DNA of 11,535 bases from an uncultured Legionellales bacterium (lineage in GTDB: Bacteria > Pseudomonadota > Gammaproteobacteria > UBA1113): positions 1-11,535 of the forward strand of contig CAMFJO010000009.1 in the NCBI GenBank assembly GCA_945956945.1, in the 5' to 3' direction. Each line of letters opens with the position of its first letter. The first letter of the stretch is position 1. Position numbers and translations under genes: made by a program. This document shows, piece after piece, positions 1 to 6,701 of this stretch. Under the pieces are notes generated by a model. It was given only the letters and a program-made list of their open reading frames with translations. It searched no databases and was not told where the DNA came from.

Positions 1-2470
1 ATGTCTGCCATTCTTGGCTAGAAAAATTAAGTAATTGCCAGCTGGCTGGCCTGTCTGTCGTCACATCGACCAATTGCAGCGTATCATAGGTGACCGTTTT
101 CCCAGGACGCAATTCATATTTTAACTTAAACTCAGCATCATAAAAATTATTTGGCGATTCTGGATTATCCTGTTTTGGGAAGGTCTTCATATCGTCCATG
201 CGCAAAAAAGTCCAGGGACTGGAATTGATTTCAAAATAGATTTTACCCGCTTCTTTATAAATATGAATATAATGCGGCATCCCCTTAACCATGTACATTT
301 GGTCCGTGGCCGCTTGCGCACGTGCCGCCAGAAAATAGGTGAAAATGGAATAAACCACCTGCTCACGCATAAATCCCAAGACACTGCGCGCTTCACTGGC
401 ACTAAACCCTTTCTCTTCTAATATACCGATTAATTTTTCATTTGCTTCATATTTTAACTGATACTGAAAAAAATCCTGTTCTACCAAAAATCTAAACCCA
501 CGCACCGATTCTGCCTCACCGGCCTGCACGAGAGCCTCCTCATTTAACTGCATATCATGGCCTAAATTTCCCTCTATAGTGAGAAGACCAGGTGTACTGG
601 CCACCTTAGCGGCTAATACATTGAGCAAAATACTTTTATAATATTCGCGACGTAATCTTTCACGATAAGTTTCAGGTAAATTGATAAAGATGGGTTTAAA
701 ACTAGGATGGGTTTGGATAAGTTGGTATTCTTCCTCTGTCAAAGGTTCCTGAGTCACTAAGCGTTCTTCCGAGGGAATGCCTTTTACCATCTCATACATC
801 TTATAGGCAGCTTTCAACTGTTTTTTCCATAAAGCAGTGGTTTCCTCATCCACACTGCCACGCAAAGCCATATTAGTGTTTAAATTTTGCATTAGATCGT
901 GTAATCGAGCTTGGCTAGACGCTGCCGGTAATTCCTTTACTAGCTCTAATTCATGACTGATAAACCTGAGCCATTGTCCTGCAATTTCATCTTCATTGAG
1001 CGCTGTGTCATCGATGGAACGGGTGCTATTAACAATGCCGGTTTTTTCAGCCTGTTCTTCTGCCTTGGGATGCAGATCCTGCTGTAAACCTCGAGGCAAT
1101 TTAAAATAGATCCCTCTTAAGGCAGGGTCTTGTTGGATCCTATCTAACATTCCCTGATCCAATGGGCTTTGATTCAATATTCTTGCTTGTGGGGATTTAC
1201 CGCGACAAATCTCTATCCACCTATAAAGCAGCGCTATTTCTTCTTGAGGATGATGTAATGCCAATGACAATGCAAGTTGATGTACTAAGTCTTTAATGGC
1301 TTGCGCTCGTGCATCTCTATAATTAATAGAAGGCCTCAATAAATCTGATTTTTCAGGCCTGTCCCAATATCTTAAAGACGCCATCACCCTTTGGGTGTAT
1401 TCATGAAAGTCGGCGCTCTCATGTAGTTGTATCGCTCGGTCCGATTTTTCCGAACCTGAAGACAATTTACTATCAGAATAACTAGACATTGCTTTTACAC
1501 GATCATCATTTATACCTGAAATATCGATTTCTTCTAGTATGTAATGATCCTCTGCCGTGGCTAAAACAGGCTTAGCTTCTTCTAATAATACGGATTCTTC
1601 TTTCTGTATTTCCTTAACTTCAAATATTTCATCCCCGGAGTTATCTGCTAGGGGTGAAATGCTGGTTGCTTCTAACCACGGGGTTTCTTCTTCTGAAACA
1701 ATGCTTTCTGATTTTTCCGATTTTTCTGCTTTATCTTCCGCTTTGCCGCGGCTAGAGTCGCTGATGCTCTGGCTATCTGGCTTCAATAAAATAGGGTCAT
1801 TTTTCGAAACCGGGCTGCCTGATCTGATTGACACCGAGGGCAATTGTTTTTCCGTAATCTGCGCTGTAAATTCAGCTATTTCATGGATAAACGCCGTACA
1901 GCTTTGCTCTATTGGCATGAATTTTTGGTCTAAAGTATTATCGGTTACGGTTAAGGAAGAAGCAAAAATTAATTTAGCGCAATGGTTAATAGCATTTTGA
2001 TGGCGTTGAACGGCTTCCTTGTGTTCCTGTAATACCCTCCTTAAATCACTAGAAAGCTGCTCCACTCTTTGTATATAATTTTGTACCAGAGTAGCTATCA
2101 TAATATCATCCGTTAATTTTGCTAAATCTTCGGTATAATTATGTTGAATGGACTCTAAACTCTTTCTTGCTTCTGCTAGCAATGCCTTAGAGACCTTAAT
2201 AATTTTCTTCGCCTTATCACGTTGATTAAAAATCTCTTCAATCAAGATGGCTTGATTTTGCCTTGACATCCAGGCAGCATATTCCTCAGAAGCCGCAGCC
2301 GCTTCATCATGCAATAAGAGTGTATGGCCTGATGCGATGACTTCCATCACCCAAGAAGGTGTAGCAATGTCAAAAGAAGTTTCTATATTAGCTTCATCTA
2401 ATTTTTCTTTTTCATTTAAAAGGAGTGTATAGAGATCCAGCACTCTACGGGTAATAAACTTTTCTCTCAT
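1..2470 (-). CDS. Large orphan protein, effector-like, truncated by the window edge
   Basis: The frame is open from an ATG at 2470-2468 down to base 1 with no stop, giving 823 N-terminal residues. The start is set by a strong GGAGG (complement of 2478-2482) seven bases upstream. I recognise no catalytic domain. There is no signal peptide or clear membrane segment, so it is cytosolic or exported by a specialised system. Residues about 75-165 are helical and charged (coiled-coil-like). Residues about 210-345 form an acidic, Ser/Lys/Glu-rich, probably disordered linker. Residues 415-466 and 555-606 align without gaps as a degenerate internal repeat that includes I-Q-x-x-P-x4-I-[YF]-x-x-L-P. Size, modular layout and lack of recognisable relatives resemble Dot/Icm-type effectors of Legionellales, but the C-terminus, where an export signal would lie, is outside the window. 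The coding frame is certain; the function is unknown. Confidence 0.85.
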   Translation of the reverse strand, partial: MREKFITRRVLDLYTLLLNEKEKLDEANIETSFDIATPSWVMEVIASGHTLLLHDEAAAASEEYAAWMSRQNQAILIEEIFNQRDKAKKIIKVSKALLAEARKSLESIQHNYTEDLAKLTDDIMIATLVQNYIQRVEQLSSDLRRVLQEHKEAVQRHQNAINHCAKLIFASSLTVTDNTLDQKFMPIEQSCTAFIHEIAEFTAQITEKQLPSVSIRSGSPVSKNDPILLKPDSQSISDSSRGKAEDKAEKSEKSESIVSEEETPWLEATSISPLADNSGDEIFEVKEIQKEESVLLEEAKPVLATAEDHYILEEIDISGINDDRVKAMSSYSDSKLSSGSEKSDRAIQLHESADFHEYTQRVMASLRYWDRPEKSDLLRPSINYRDARAQAIKDLVHQLALSLALHHPQEEIALLYRWIEICRGKSPQARILNQSPLDQGMLDRIQQDPALRGIYFKLPRGLQQDLHPKAEEQAEKTGIVNSTRSIDDTALNEDEIAGQWLRFISHELELVKELPAASSQARLHDLMQNLNTNMALRGSVDEETTALWKKQLKAAYKMYEMVKGIPSEERLVTQEPLTEEEYQLIQTHPSFKPIFINLPETYRERLRREYYKSILLNVLAAKVASTPGLLTIEGNLGHDMQLNEEALVQAGEAESVRGFRFLVEQDFFQYQLKYEANEKLIGILEEKGFSASEARSVLGFMREQVVYSIFTYFLAARAQAATDQMYMVKGMPHYIHIYKEAGKIYFEINSSPWTFLRMDDMKTFPKQDNPESPNNFYDAEFKLKYELRPGKTVTYDTLQLVDVTTDRPASWQLLNFSSQEWQT

Positions 2471-2496
2471 TTAGAAACCTCCACTTTAATCATTTT

Positions 2497-2536
2497 TTAT
2501 GGTGAAAGTATACCATAAGACGAAGAGCTATTTCAA
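2497..2536 (-). promoter_or_regulatory. Promoter of the large orphan gene, with an overlapping palindrome
   Basis: On the minus strand there is a -35 TTGAAA (2531-2536), an 18-bp spacer and a -10 TATACT (2507-2512) preceded by TGG, an extended -10. Transcription would start near 2500, leaving a leader of about 30 bases with GGAGG. Perfect 7-bp inverted arms TTATGGT (2497-2503) and ACCATAA (2512-2518), separated by 8 bp, enclose the -10 box. That placement fits an operator, but no regulator is identified. The promoter match is seen directly; regulation is inferred. Confidence 0.6.
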
Positions 2537-3087
2537 AAATTTATTTGTGTTTATTATTGAGCACCTATTAACAAAAAATGATAAGTTTCTAAGCACTGAA
2601 GCCCATGATTTATTCTTTAAAAATTAATATATATTCTTATATTATTTTGAGGGATTCTTTTATCTTCTCTGGCAGAACTGGATTTTTAAAATCTTATAAA
2701 ACGGAATCTCACCTAAAATAGTTTTTTTTACAGGCAAGGCGATTAAATTATTTAGGTTAATCAGCCGATCGATCATACCTTAATGTTTGGCTATTTTTTC
2801 AGTTTGGTGATCTCAAGTTTGTTCCTCACGCGTAGAATCAATAGGGTCAGAGGGACATTTGGTTTGTCGATGCGAAAAATGAGACGAGCGCATTTTCATT
2901 CAATTCCTTATTTTCAGTTGTAACCGCCATATGACAGAAAATCTTATAACTTGATACTAATTTATTTCTGGCATTGCAGAAGCCTTTTGAAAAATACATC
3001 GATGATTTTTTCACAAAACAGACTTTACATTCTATACTTACATTTGATATGGTAAAAACAATTAATGTAGGAAAACCGCATAAAATT
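2537..3087. other. Gene-free AT-rich intergenic stretch
   Basis: Stops are dense in all frames and I find no convincing gene. A 38-codon minus-strand frame (2660-2776) ending in LKIQFCQRR is faintly like the N-terminal part of IS5-type transposases, and a 27-codon minus-strand frame lies near 2850-2935. Both are too short and lack ribosome sites. The stretch could be decayed mobile or phage DNA. It separates the effector-like gene from the repressor control region. Confidence 0.5.
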
Positions 3088-3192
3088 AAAAGTTGCTTTT
3101 CTCGCTATCGAAACAACTTTTAGTTGTTTTTGAGGCTTAAATAGCAACTATTTATCTTAAAATAAATGCCGAAGCACCCAATAGTTGTTGGC
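3088..3192. promoter_or_regulatory. Array of five operator-like 13-bp motifs upstream of the repressor
   Basis: The motif WWWAGTTGYTWTT occurs five times: 3088-3100 (+), 3109-3121 (-), 3119-3131 (+), 3140-3152 (-) and 3180-3192 (+). The core AGTTGYT is invariant. The best copies are perfect interrupted palindromes: AAAAG-TTG-CTTTT, and AATAG-CAA-CTATT read on the plus strand. Centres at 3094, 3115, 3125, 3146 and 3186 give spacings of 21, 10, 21 and 40 bp, close to 2, 1, 2 and 4 helical turns, so all sites would face the same side of the DNA. Copies 3 and 4 overlap the probable repressor promoter. The motifs and spacing are seen directly; that the adjacent repressor binds them is inferred. 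Confidence 0.65.
3130..3158 (+). promoter_or_regulatory. Probable sigma-70 promoter of the repressor gene
   Basis: TTGAGG (3130-3135), a 17-bp spacer and TATCTT (3153-3158) match the consensus at four of six bases each. Operator-like copy 4 lies exactly within the spacer and copy 3 touches the -35 box, as expected of an autorepressed promoter. A second -10-like TATAAC at 3210-3215 would give an almost leaderless transcript and has a poor -35. Confidence 0.45.
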
Positions 3193-3241
3193 CTCGATTT
3201 GAATATGGTTATAACATAGGTAAATGGAGGTTTTATTTGAG

Positions 3242-3919
3242 ATGATTGAGGTAGATGAAAAAAAAATTTTTTCGGAACGATTGAACATTGCGCTGGATAG
3301 AGCAGGGATCCCGAAAAAAGGTAAAGGTAGACAATTACAACTTGCAGCTCTTTTTGGGGTTAGTCAGGAAAGTGCAAGAAAATGGTTAGCGGGTAAAAGC
3401 TTTCCGGATACCAAACGGATCCCCGAAATAGCCAAGCGACTAAATGTCAATGTACAATGGTTGTTAGCGGGCGTAGGTAATATCCATCCGGCAACCACTC
3501 TCAAAGATCTGTCTTCTGAACCATCTTCTTTTTCAATGAAAGTACCTATTCTAAGCTGGGAAGAAGCTGGAAGCTGGGAAAAAATATTAGATCATAGGGG
3601 GGGTGATGAAAATCGTGTTTTTGCATGGTCTGATATTGAAGTTGGAGCCAATGCTTATGCTTTGGTTGTTGAGGACGATAGCATGCTGTCTCGATATGAA
3701 CCTGCTTCCATCTTGATAATTGATCCCGATTATCAAGCATTGCACAAAAACATTGTGATATATTTATTAGAAAATGAAAAAATAGCGACCTGTAAACAAC
3801 TTATAATAGAAGGTAACTGCCAATATTTGAAACCCCATAATCCCAATTCTCCTATTTATAAAATAGGAGAAAAAGACAAATACTGTGGAACAGTACGTCA
3901 AGCTTGTGTGGTATATTGA
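3242..3919 (+). CDS. CI/LexA-type phage repressor (HTH + S24 peptidase domain)
   Basis: This is a DNA-binding transcriptional repressor of phage CI type, 225 residues from the ATG at 3242. Residues about 30-50 (QLQLAALFGVSQESARKWLAG) are an XRE-type helix-turn-helix. A linker near residue 90 leads to a C-terminal S24 domain. Family hallmarks are VPILSWEEAG with an Ala109-Gly110 autocleavage bond, the catalytic Ser147 in DDSM (usually GDSM) and the catalytic Lys185 in ATCKQL. The dyad is intact, so RecA-stimulated self-cleavage is possible; the change of the usual Gly before DSM to Asp and the loss of the MEP-type loop are atypical. I chose the start at 3242 because GGAGG (3226-3230) precedes it by 11 bases; an in-frame ATG at 3224 would add six residues but has only a weak AGG. 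The gene is flanked by two effector-like genes and no phage genes. Autoregulation through the upstream motif array is likely. Confidence 0.85.
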   Translation: MIEVDEKKIFSERLNIALDRAGIPKKGKGRQLQLAALFGVSQESARKWLAGKSFPDTKRIPEIAKRLNVNVQWLLAGVGNIHPATTLKDLSSEPSSFSMKVPILSWEEAGSWEKILDHRGGDENRVFAWSDIEVGANAYALVVEDDSMLSRYEPASILIIDPDYQALHKNIVIYLLENEKIATCKQLIIEGNCQYLKPHNPNSPIYKIGEKDKYCGTVRQACVVY

Positions 3920-3970
3920 TGAAAAATTTTAAACGATTTAATAGGTCTTAGGGTAAATTGCTTCATTGAT

Positions 3971-4256
3971 TAAATATCTGTAACTACACGCCCCTTTTCG
4001 AAAAAATCCCATATGGACTCAGCACTCACTTCGTTCCTGCTTCGCCCTGCGGGCGCAGTAGCCTGCGTCAAAAATGTTCGCTGCGCTACGCGCTTTGTGC
4101 TCACATTTTTTGGGCGCATCTGGGGCGCAAAAATTTCGTAAAAAATGCATTTATATCTTGGAAAACGCCGCTTTTTCCCAGCAATTTTGCACGCAACCTG
4201 CATCCCAATCTGTACTTTACCGTACTCGTAGATGGGTGAGTAGTTACAAATATCTA
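3971..4256. mobile_element. MITE-like element with 23-bp terminal inverted repeats
   Basis: The ends 3971-3993 and 4234-4256 are inverted repeats identical at 19 of 23 positions, sharing the block GTAGTTACA read outward. Both ends terminate in TA, consistent with a TA target duplication. The interior is richer in G+C than its flanks and structured: CGCCC-TGC-GGGCG is a tight hairpin, CAAAAATGT and ACATTTTTTG pair across about 26 bases, and GGGCGCA occurs twice in tandem. A 77-codon minus-strand frame (3970-4203) fills most of it and stops in the end repeat, but it has no ribosome site and resembles nothing I can name. It is probably a non-autonomous transposon or dispersed repeat. No transposase is encoded. 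The family is unknown. Confidence 0.6.
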
Positions 4257-4276
4257 CTCTAATGTGTAGCCAGTAT

Positions 4277-4332
4277 ATCAGCCATTCACGCCTCTTATTA
4301 ATAAAATATCGGCAAGCTCATGGCTGATTTTT
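4277..4332 (+). terminator. Weak hairpin between the MITE and the U-box gene
   Basis: ATCAGCCAT (4277-4285) and ATGGCTGAT (4320-4328) form a perfect 9-bp stem followed by five T on the plus strand. The 34-base loop is long for an intrinsic terminator. It could end plus-strand transcription or fold in the 3' leader of the convergent U-box transcript. Confidence 0.3.
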
Positions 4333-4356
4333 CCTTTGAGTACAGTGCTTTTCTTC

Positions 4357-6156
4357 TCACCGAAAAAAACTTTTTACGGGTACGGGTACTGGCCTCTGAT
4401 CTAAGGTTCCTAAAAATTCTTGGCGTATATCTTCAATAGCCGCGGCTATATTCCATACCCTAGCATTATCACACTCAAATATAACCCGTACCCCCTTAAT
4501 AGTAGCACAATCGCTAACATAGGAATGCAGGATTGCAGAATCTACTGTGCCGGGGATCCCTAAAGAATCTATTTCTTCTTGCAAGCGTTTTCCATCGTCT
4601 TTGCGAATGCCGCTAAAAAAACTGCTATCTACCGATTGCGGCACATCTTTCATCCGCTGTGGACTAAAAGCCTCTGATTCAAAATTACCAAAAACAAATG
4701 AGAATTTATAAGTAGGCGTATAAATATGCGTGTAGGTTGCATCTGGATACCGCGCCTTTAGTTTCTGCAGGCAATTTTGCATCGCTTTTTCCACATTCTG
4801 GTATTGTGGTATGACTTGTTCGATGTCTATTGGTGCACTAGATGGTACATCGATATCGCCATATTTTTGCATCTCAGCAGAAATTTTTCCGGATAAGCTG
4901 ACAATATTTCCTATTAATTTTCCATATTTTAATGAATTTAGCTCGCGCGCCAACAATAAAGCATTAAGTTTATCGTACAGCGTCTTTAAAGCTAAATAAC
5001 GGTCTACTTCGGAAGGTAGAGGTCTAGAAGAGGGCGATGGAGATAATGCAGCGCTCTGCTCATCGTTCTGCCTATATAATGAAGAAAAAATAGAGGGTAT
5101 ATTGGCTCTAGAAGCCATAAGGCTTGAAGAAGACGATGACCTACTTAGATTAGGTGCCATAATACGAGATGATGAAGCAGAAACTTCGGGATATGGCGGT
5201 AATACTGGGATATCTTCTTCTTCCTCTCTCTTAGGTTTAAGCAATATCGGCATCTTTTTTGAAGAAAAGAATGATTTACTGGCTCGAGGGATCATCGCAC
5301 TAGAAGAAGCGGCAGAAGCTTTGGGATATAATGGTAATAGGAAGATATCTTCCTCCTCTTTCTTCTCTTCCTTAAAGCCCATTGGATTCGGCATCCTGCT
5401 GGATGAAGAAGATGGCATACTCAGATGAAACATTGCGGCTCTTTGAGGTGGTAGCTCTCTCCATTCTTGTGCTTCTTCTGCAAGAAGAACATTATTTTCC
5501 GGGTCGGGTTCGGGTAAAGATAGGGGCCCTAATTCCCTTGAAATGGGAAATTTAGCCTGAAGCAAAGAAGAAAATTCAGAGGGCAAGGGTAATATCGGGA
5601 TAGAATCTCCATTTCTATTTCTCTTTCTATTTTCTTCCTCTCCCTTATAAGCTGGATCGGAGACCCATTGTAAGTTTCTTAGCTGATTTAACAGGTTTTT
5701 TAAATCCTTTATTTGTTGTTCTAATTTAGGTTTCAATACAGATTCAATCTCACTATAGAGCGCCAAATTAGGAGGCAGTTTATGGGCCGCATTGGGTTCT
5801 CTTATAGATGTTCTCTCATAAGTAAATCCATTGAATGCTATCACCGGATCGAGCATAAGGCGTTTTGATAGTGGGCAATACCATTTCTCAGGATATTTAT
5901 TTTCTTTTAGATTGTTTTGTGATATCCATTCCTCTTCTTTGAGCAGGTTGTTTTTTACTCTGTGGTCCGCTTCTTTTAGGTTATTTGCTCCCAGAGCAAC
6001 TTCTAGAAAGCTGTTTTGGGCCTTCACTTCTGCTATTTTTTGTTCAAATGGTTTTCTCTGGGATACGTCTAAACTCTCAAGCGCCTGATCAACCTTTCTC
6101 TGCAATGCCATTATTTCTTCTTTAAGTTGTGCAAGCCTAGATACGGGTACAACCAT
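4357..6156 (-). CDS. U-box domain protein, candidate secreted E3 ubiquitin ligase effector
   Basis: 599 residues from an ATG with a GGAGG ribosome site. Residues 8-60 are helical (coiled-coil-like). Residues 88-145 are a U-box: WYCPLSKRLMLDPVIAFNG followed by FTYERTSI and PNLALYSEI match the family pattern CP-x-LM-DPV-x-G-x-TYER and the terminal PN-x-AL-x-x-I. U-boxes recruit host E2 enzymes for ubiquitin transfer. Here about ten to fifteen residues are missing between TYER and PN, including the usual Trp and the P-x-T-x-x-P-L loop, so activity is uncertain. A helix (137-165) follows, then a Ser/Pro-rich linker (about 185-380) with repeats of EEEDI-x-x-LP-x-YP at 267 and 312 and a decayed copy at 184. 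The C-terminal 220 residues are unrecognised and end in a PVPVPV tract. Bacterial U-box proteins such as Legionella LubX are injected effectors; export here is inferred. Confidence 0.75.
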   Translation of the reverse strand: MVVPVSRLAQLKEEIMALQRKVDQALESLDVSQRKPFEQKIAEVKAQNSFLEVALGANNLKEADHRVKNNLLKEEEWISQNNLKENKYPEKWYCPLSKRLMLDPVIAFNGFTYERTSIREPNAAHKLPPNLALYSEIESVLKPKLEQQIKDLKNLLNQLRNLQWVSDPAYKGEEENRKRNRNGDSIPILPLPSEFSSLLQAKFPISRELGPLSLPEPDPENNVLLAEEAQEWRELPPQRAAMFHLSMPSSSSSRMPNPMGFKEEKKEEEDIFLLPLYPKASAASSSAMIPRASKSFFSSKKMPILLKPKREEEEDIPVLPPYPEVSASSSRIMAPNLSRSSSSSSLMASRANIPSIFSSLYRQNDEQSAALSPSPSSRPLPSEVDRYLALKTLYDKLNALLLARELNSLKYGKLIGNIVSLSGKISAEMQKYGDIDVPSSAPIDIEQVIPQYQNVEKAMQNCLQKLKARYPDATYTHIYTPTYKFSFVFGNFESEAFSPQRMKDVPQSVDSSFFSGIRKDDGKRLQEEIDSLGIPGTVDSAILHSYVSDCATIKGVRVIFECDNARVWNIAAAIEDIRQEFLGTLDQRPVPVPVKSFFR

Positions 6157-6352
6157 AATAATTACCTCCAGTTTATATTATCAATCAATCTCTACTTCTC
6201 TAACTTCCTTCTAAGATATAAATAGAAAAGCGCTACTGAATAAAATATCATAAAAAATTATACCGAACAATAGGACGATTTTATACGAGAAGAAATGTGT
6301 CAATGACTTAAGCCTTGAAGAACACCCAGGAGACCAGACCTTAAGGCCATTA
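6157..6352 (-). promoter_or_regulatory. Leader and probable promoter region of the U-box gene
   Basis: On the minus strand there is a perfect -10 TATAAT at 6257-6262 without a good -35 at 17 bp; it would give a leader of about 95 bases. A perfect TTGACA (6298-6303) lies further upstream, but the nearest -10-like TATAAA (6280-6285) is only 12 bp away, too close for standard use. The ribosome site GGAGG lies just before the ATG at 6156. Nothing else is evident in this stretch. Confidence 0.35.
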
Positions 6353-6401
6353 CTTAAAATTTTCTAGTTCGCATGTTGAAGTGCATTGGATATATACTAG
6401 C
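6353..6401 (+). repeat. 49-bp direct repeat, copy 1
   Basis: It matches 6625-6673 at 47 of 49 bases, differing only at 6359/6631 and 6375/6647; the offset is 272 bp. It contains TTCGCA, a 17-bp spacer and TATATA, a weak sigma-70-like promoter. GAGGAG and start codons (GTG 6428, ATG 6432) follow about 15-30 bases downstream, so it may drive the small gene in the cassette. Confidence 0.85.
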
Positions 6402-6431
6402 TGCACTTAGAAATGAGGAGTTGAATCGTGA

Positions 6432-6629
6432 ATGTCTCAAAGCAAAGCACGGTTCGTGAAGCGGGGTGGCCAGCGACAGAGGCCTCCGGCGCGCGCAGGC
6501 ACGAGCACGACGGAGAGGTCGCTGGACAGGACCCCGCGTACTCGGCACCTAAATACCGCAATCCTAAATGCGAACACTATATACCAAACACATCTGAAAG
6601 GGCAGACAGCCCTTGCGGCGATTGCTTAA
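6432..6629 (+). CDS. Possible small basic protein of unknown function
   Basis: 65 residues from the ATG at 6432, with GAGGAG (6415-6420) 11 bases upstream. The N-terminal half is rich in Arg/Lys, Thr, Ser and Pro and probably disordered and nucleic-acid-binding in character. The C-terminal third (from LNTAILNA) could form a helix. Its TAA stop lies inside the second 49-bp repeat. Base composition is far more GC-rich than all neighbours, and the coding span also holds a strong hairpin, so the block may be a structured RNA rather than a gene. A competing frame from the GTG at 6428 has better ribosome-site spacing (7 bases) but runs into the cupin gene and has an odd Cys/Trp/Ser-rich composition. 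I do not recognise the protein. Confidence 0.4.
   Translation: MSQSKARFVKRGGQRQRPPARAGTSTTERSLDRTPRTRHLNTAILNANTIYQTHLKGQTALAAIA
6461..6537 (+). other. Long GC-rich three-stem hairpin, possible structured RNA
   Basis: GCGGGGT (6461-6467) pairs with ACCCCGC (6531-6537), CCAGCGAC (6470-6477) with GTCGCTGG (6518-6525), and CTCCG (6484-6488) with CGGAG (6511-6515). These nested stems give 20 perfect base pairs in 77 bases, with a 22-base apical loop. About three quarters of the bases are G or C, in sharp contrast to the surroundings. It lies within the possible 65-residue frame, so it could be a regulatory RNA, a structured mRNA, or a DNA-level hairpin of a mobile cassette. Confidence 0.5.
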
Positions 6630-6673
6630 ATTTTTCTAGTTCGCATTTTGAAGTGCATTGGATATATACTAGC
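6625..6673 (+). repeat. 49-bp direct repeat, copy 2
   Basis: This is the second copy of the 6353-6401 repeat. It overlaps the stop codon of the possible 65-residue gene and ends 28 bases before the cupin start. GGAG (6691-6694) follows in a layout like that downstream of copy 1. It may supply the promoter of the cupin gene. Confidence 0.85.
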
Positions 6674-6701
6674 GCTAAGTCACAGAGATTGGAGTCAGGT
6701 T

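Noticed and set aside
2623..2642. PmrA-box-like direct repeat (TTAATAT then TTATATT, 13-bp offset) upstream of the orphan gene
   Set aside because: Only about 13 of 20 positions match in a very AT-rich stretch, and it lies roughly 90 bp upstream of the -35 box, too far for the usual PmrA position.
2660..2776. 38-codon minus-strand frame resembling an IS5-type transposase N-terminus
   Set aside because: The similarity is a few residues from memory, the frame does not continue after the stop, and no end repeats were found. Kept only as a note in the intergenic entry.
3970..4203. 77-codon minus-strand frame as a real gene
   Set aside because: It lies almost wholly inside the MITE-like element, stops in its end repeat and has no ribosome site.
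5102..5428. 108-codon plus-strand frame within the U-box gene
   Set aside because: It is the complement of the Ser/Glu-rich repeat region; low-complexity sequence often stays open on both strands, and it has no ribosome site.
6280..6303. TTGACA and TATAAA as the promoter of the U-box gene
   Set aside because: The spacer is only 12 bp, too short for a normal sigma-70 promoter.
6648..6701. Upstream ATG extending the cupin protein by 18 residues
   Set aside because: The extension lies in the 49-bp repeat, has no ribosome site, and the ATG at 6702 has a well-spaced GGAG.
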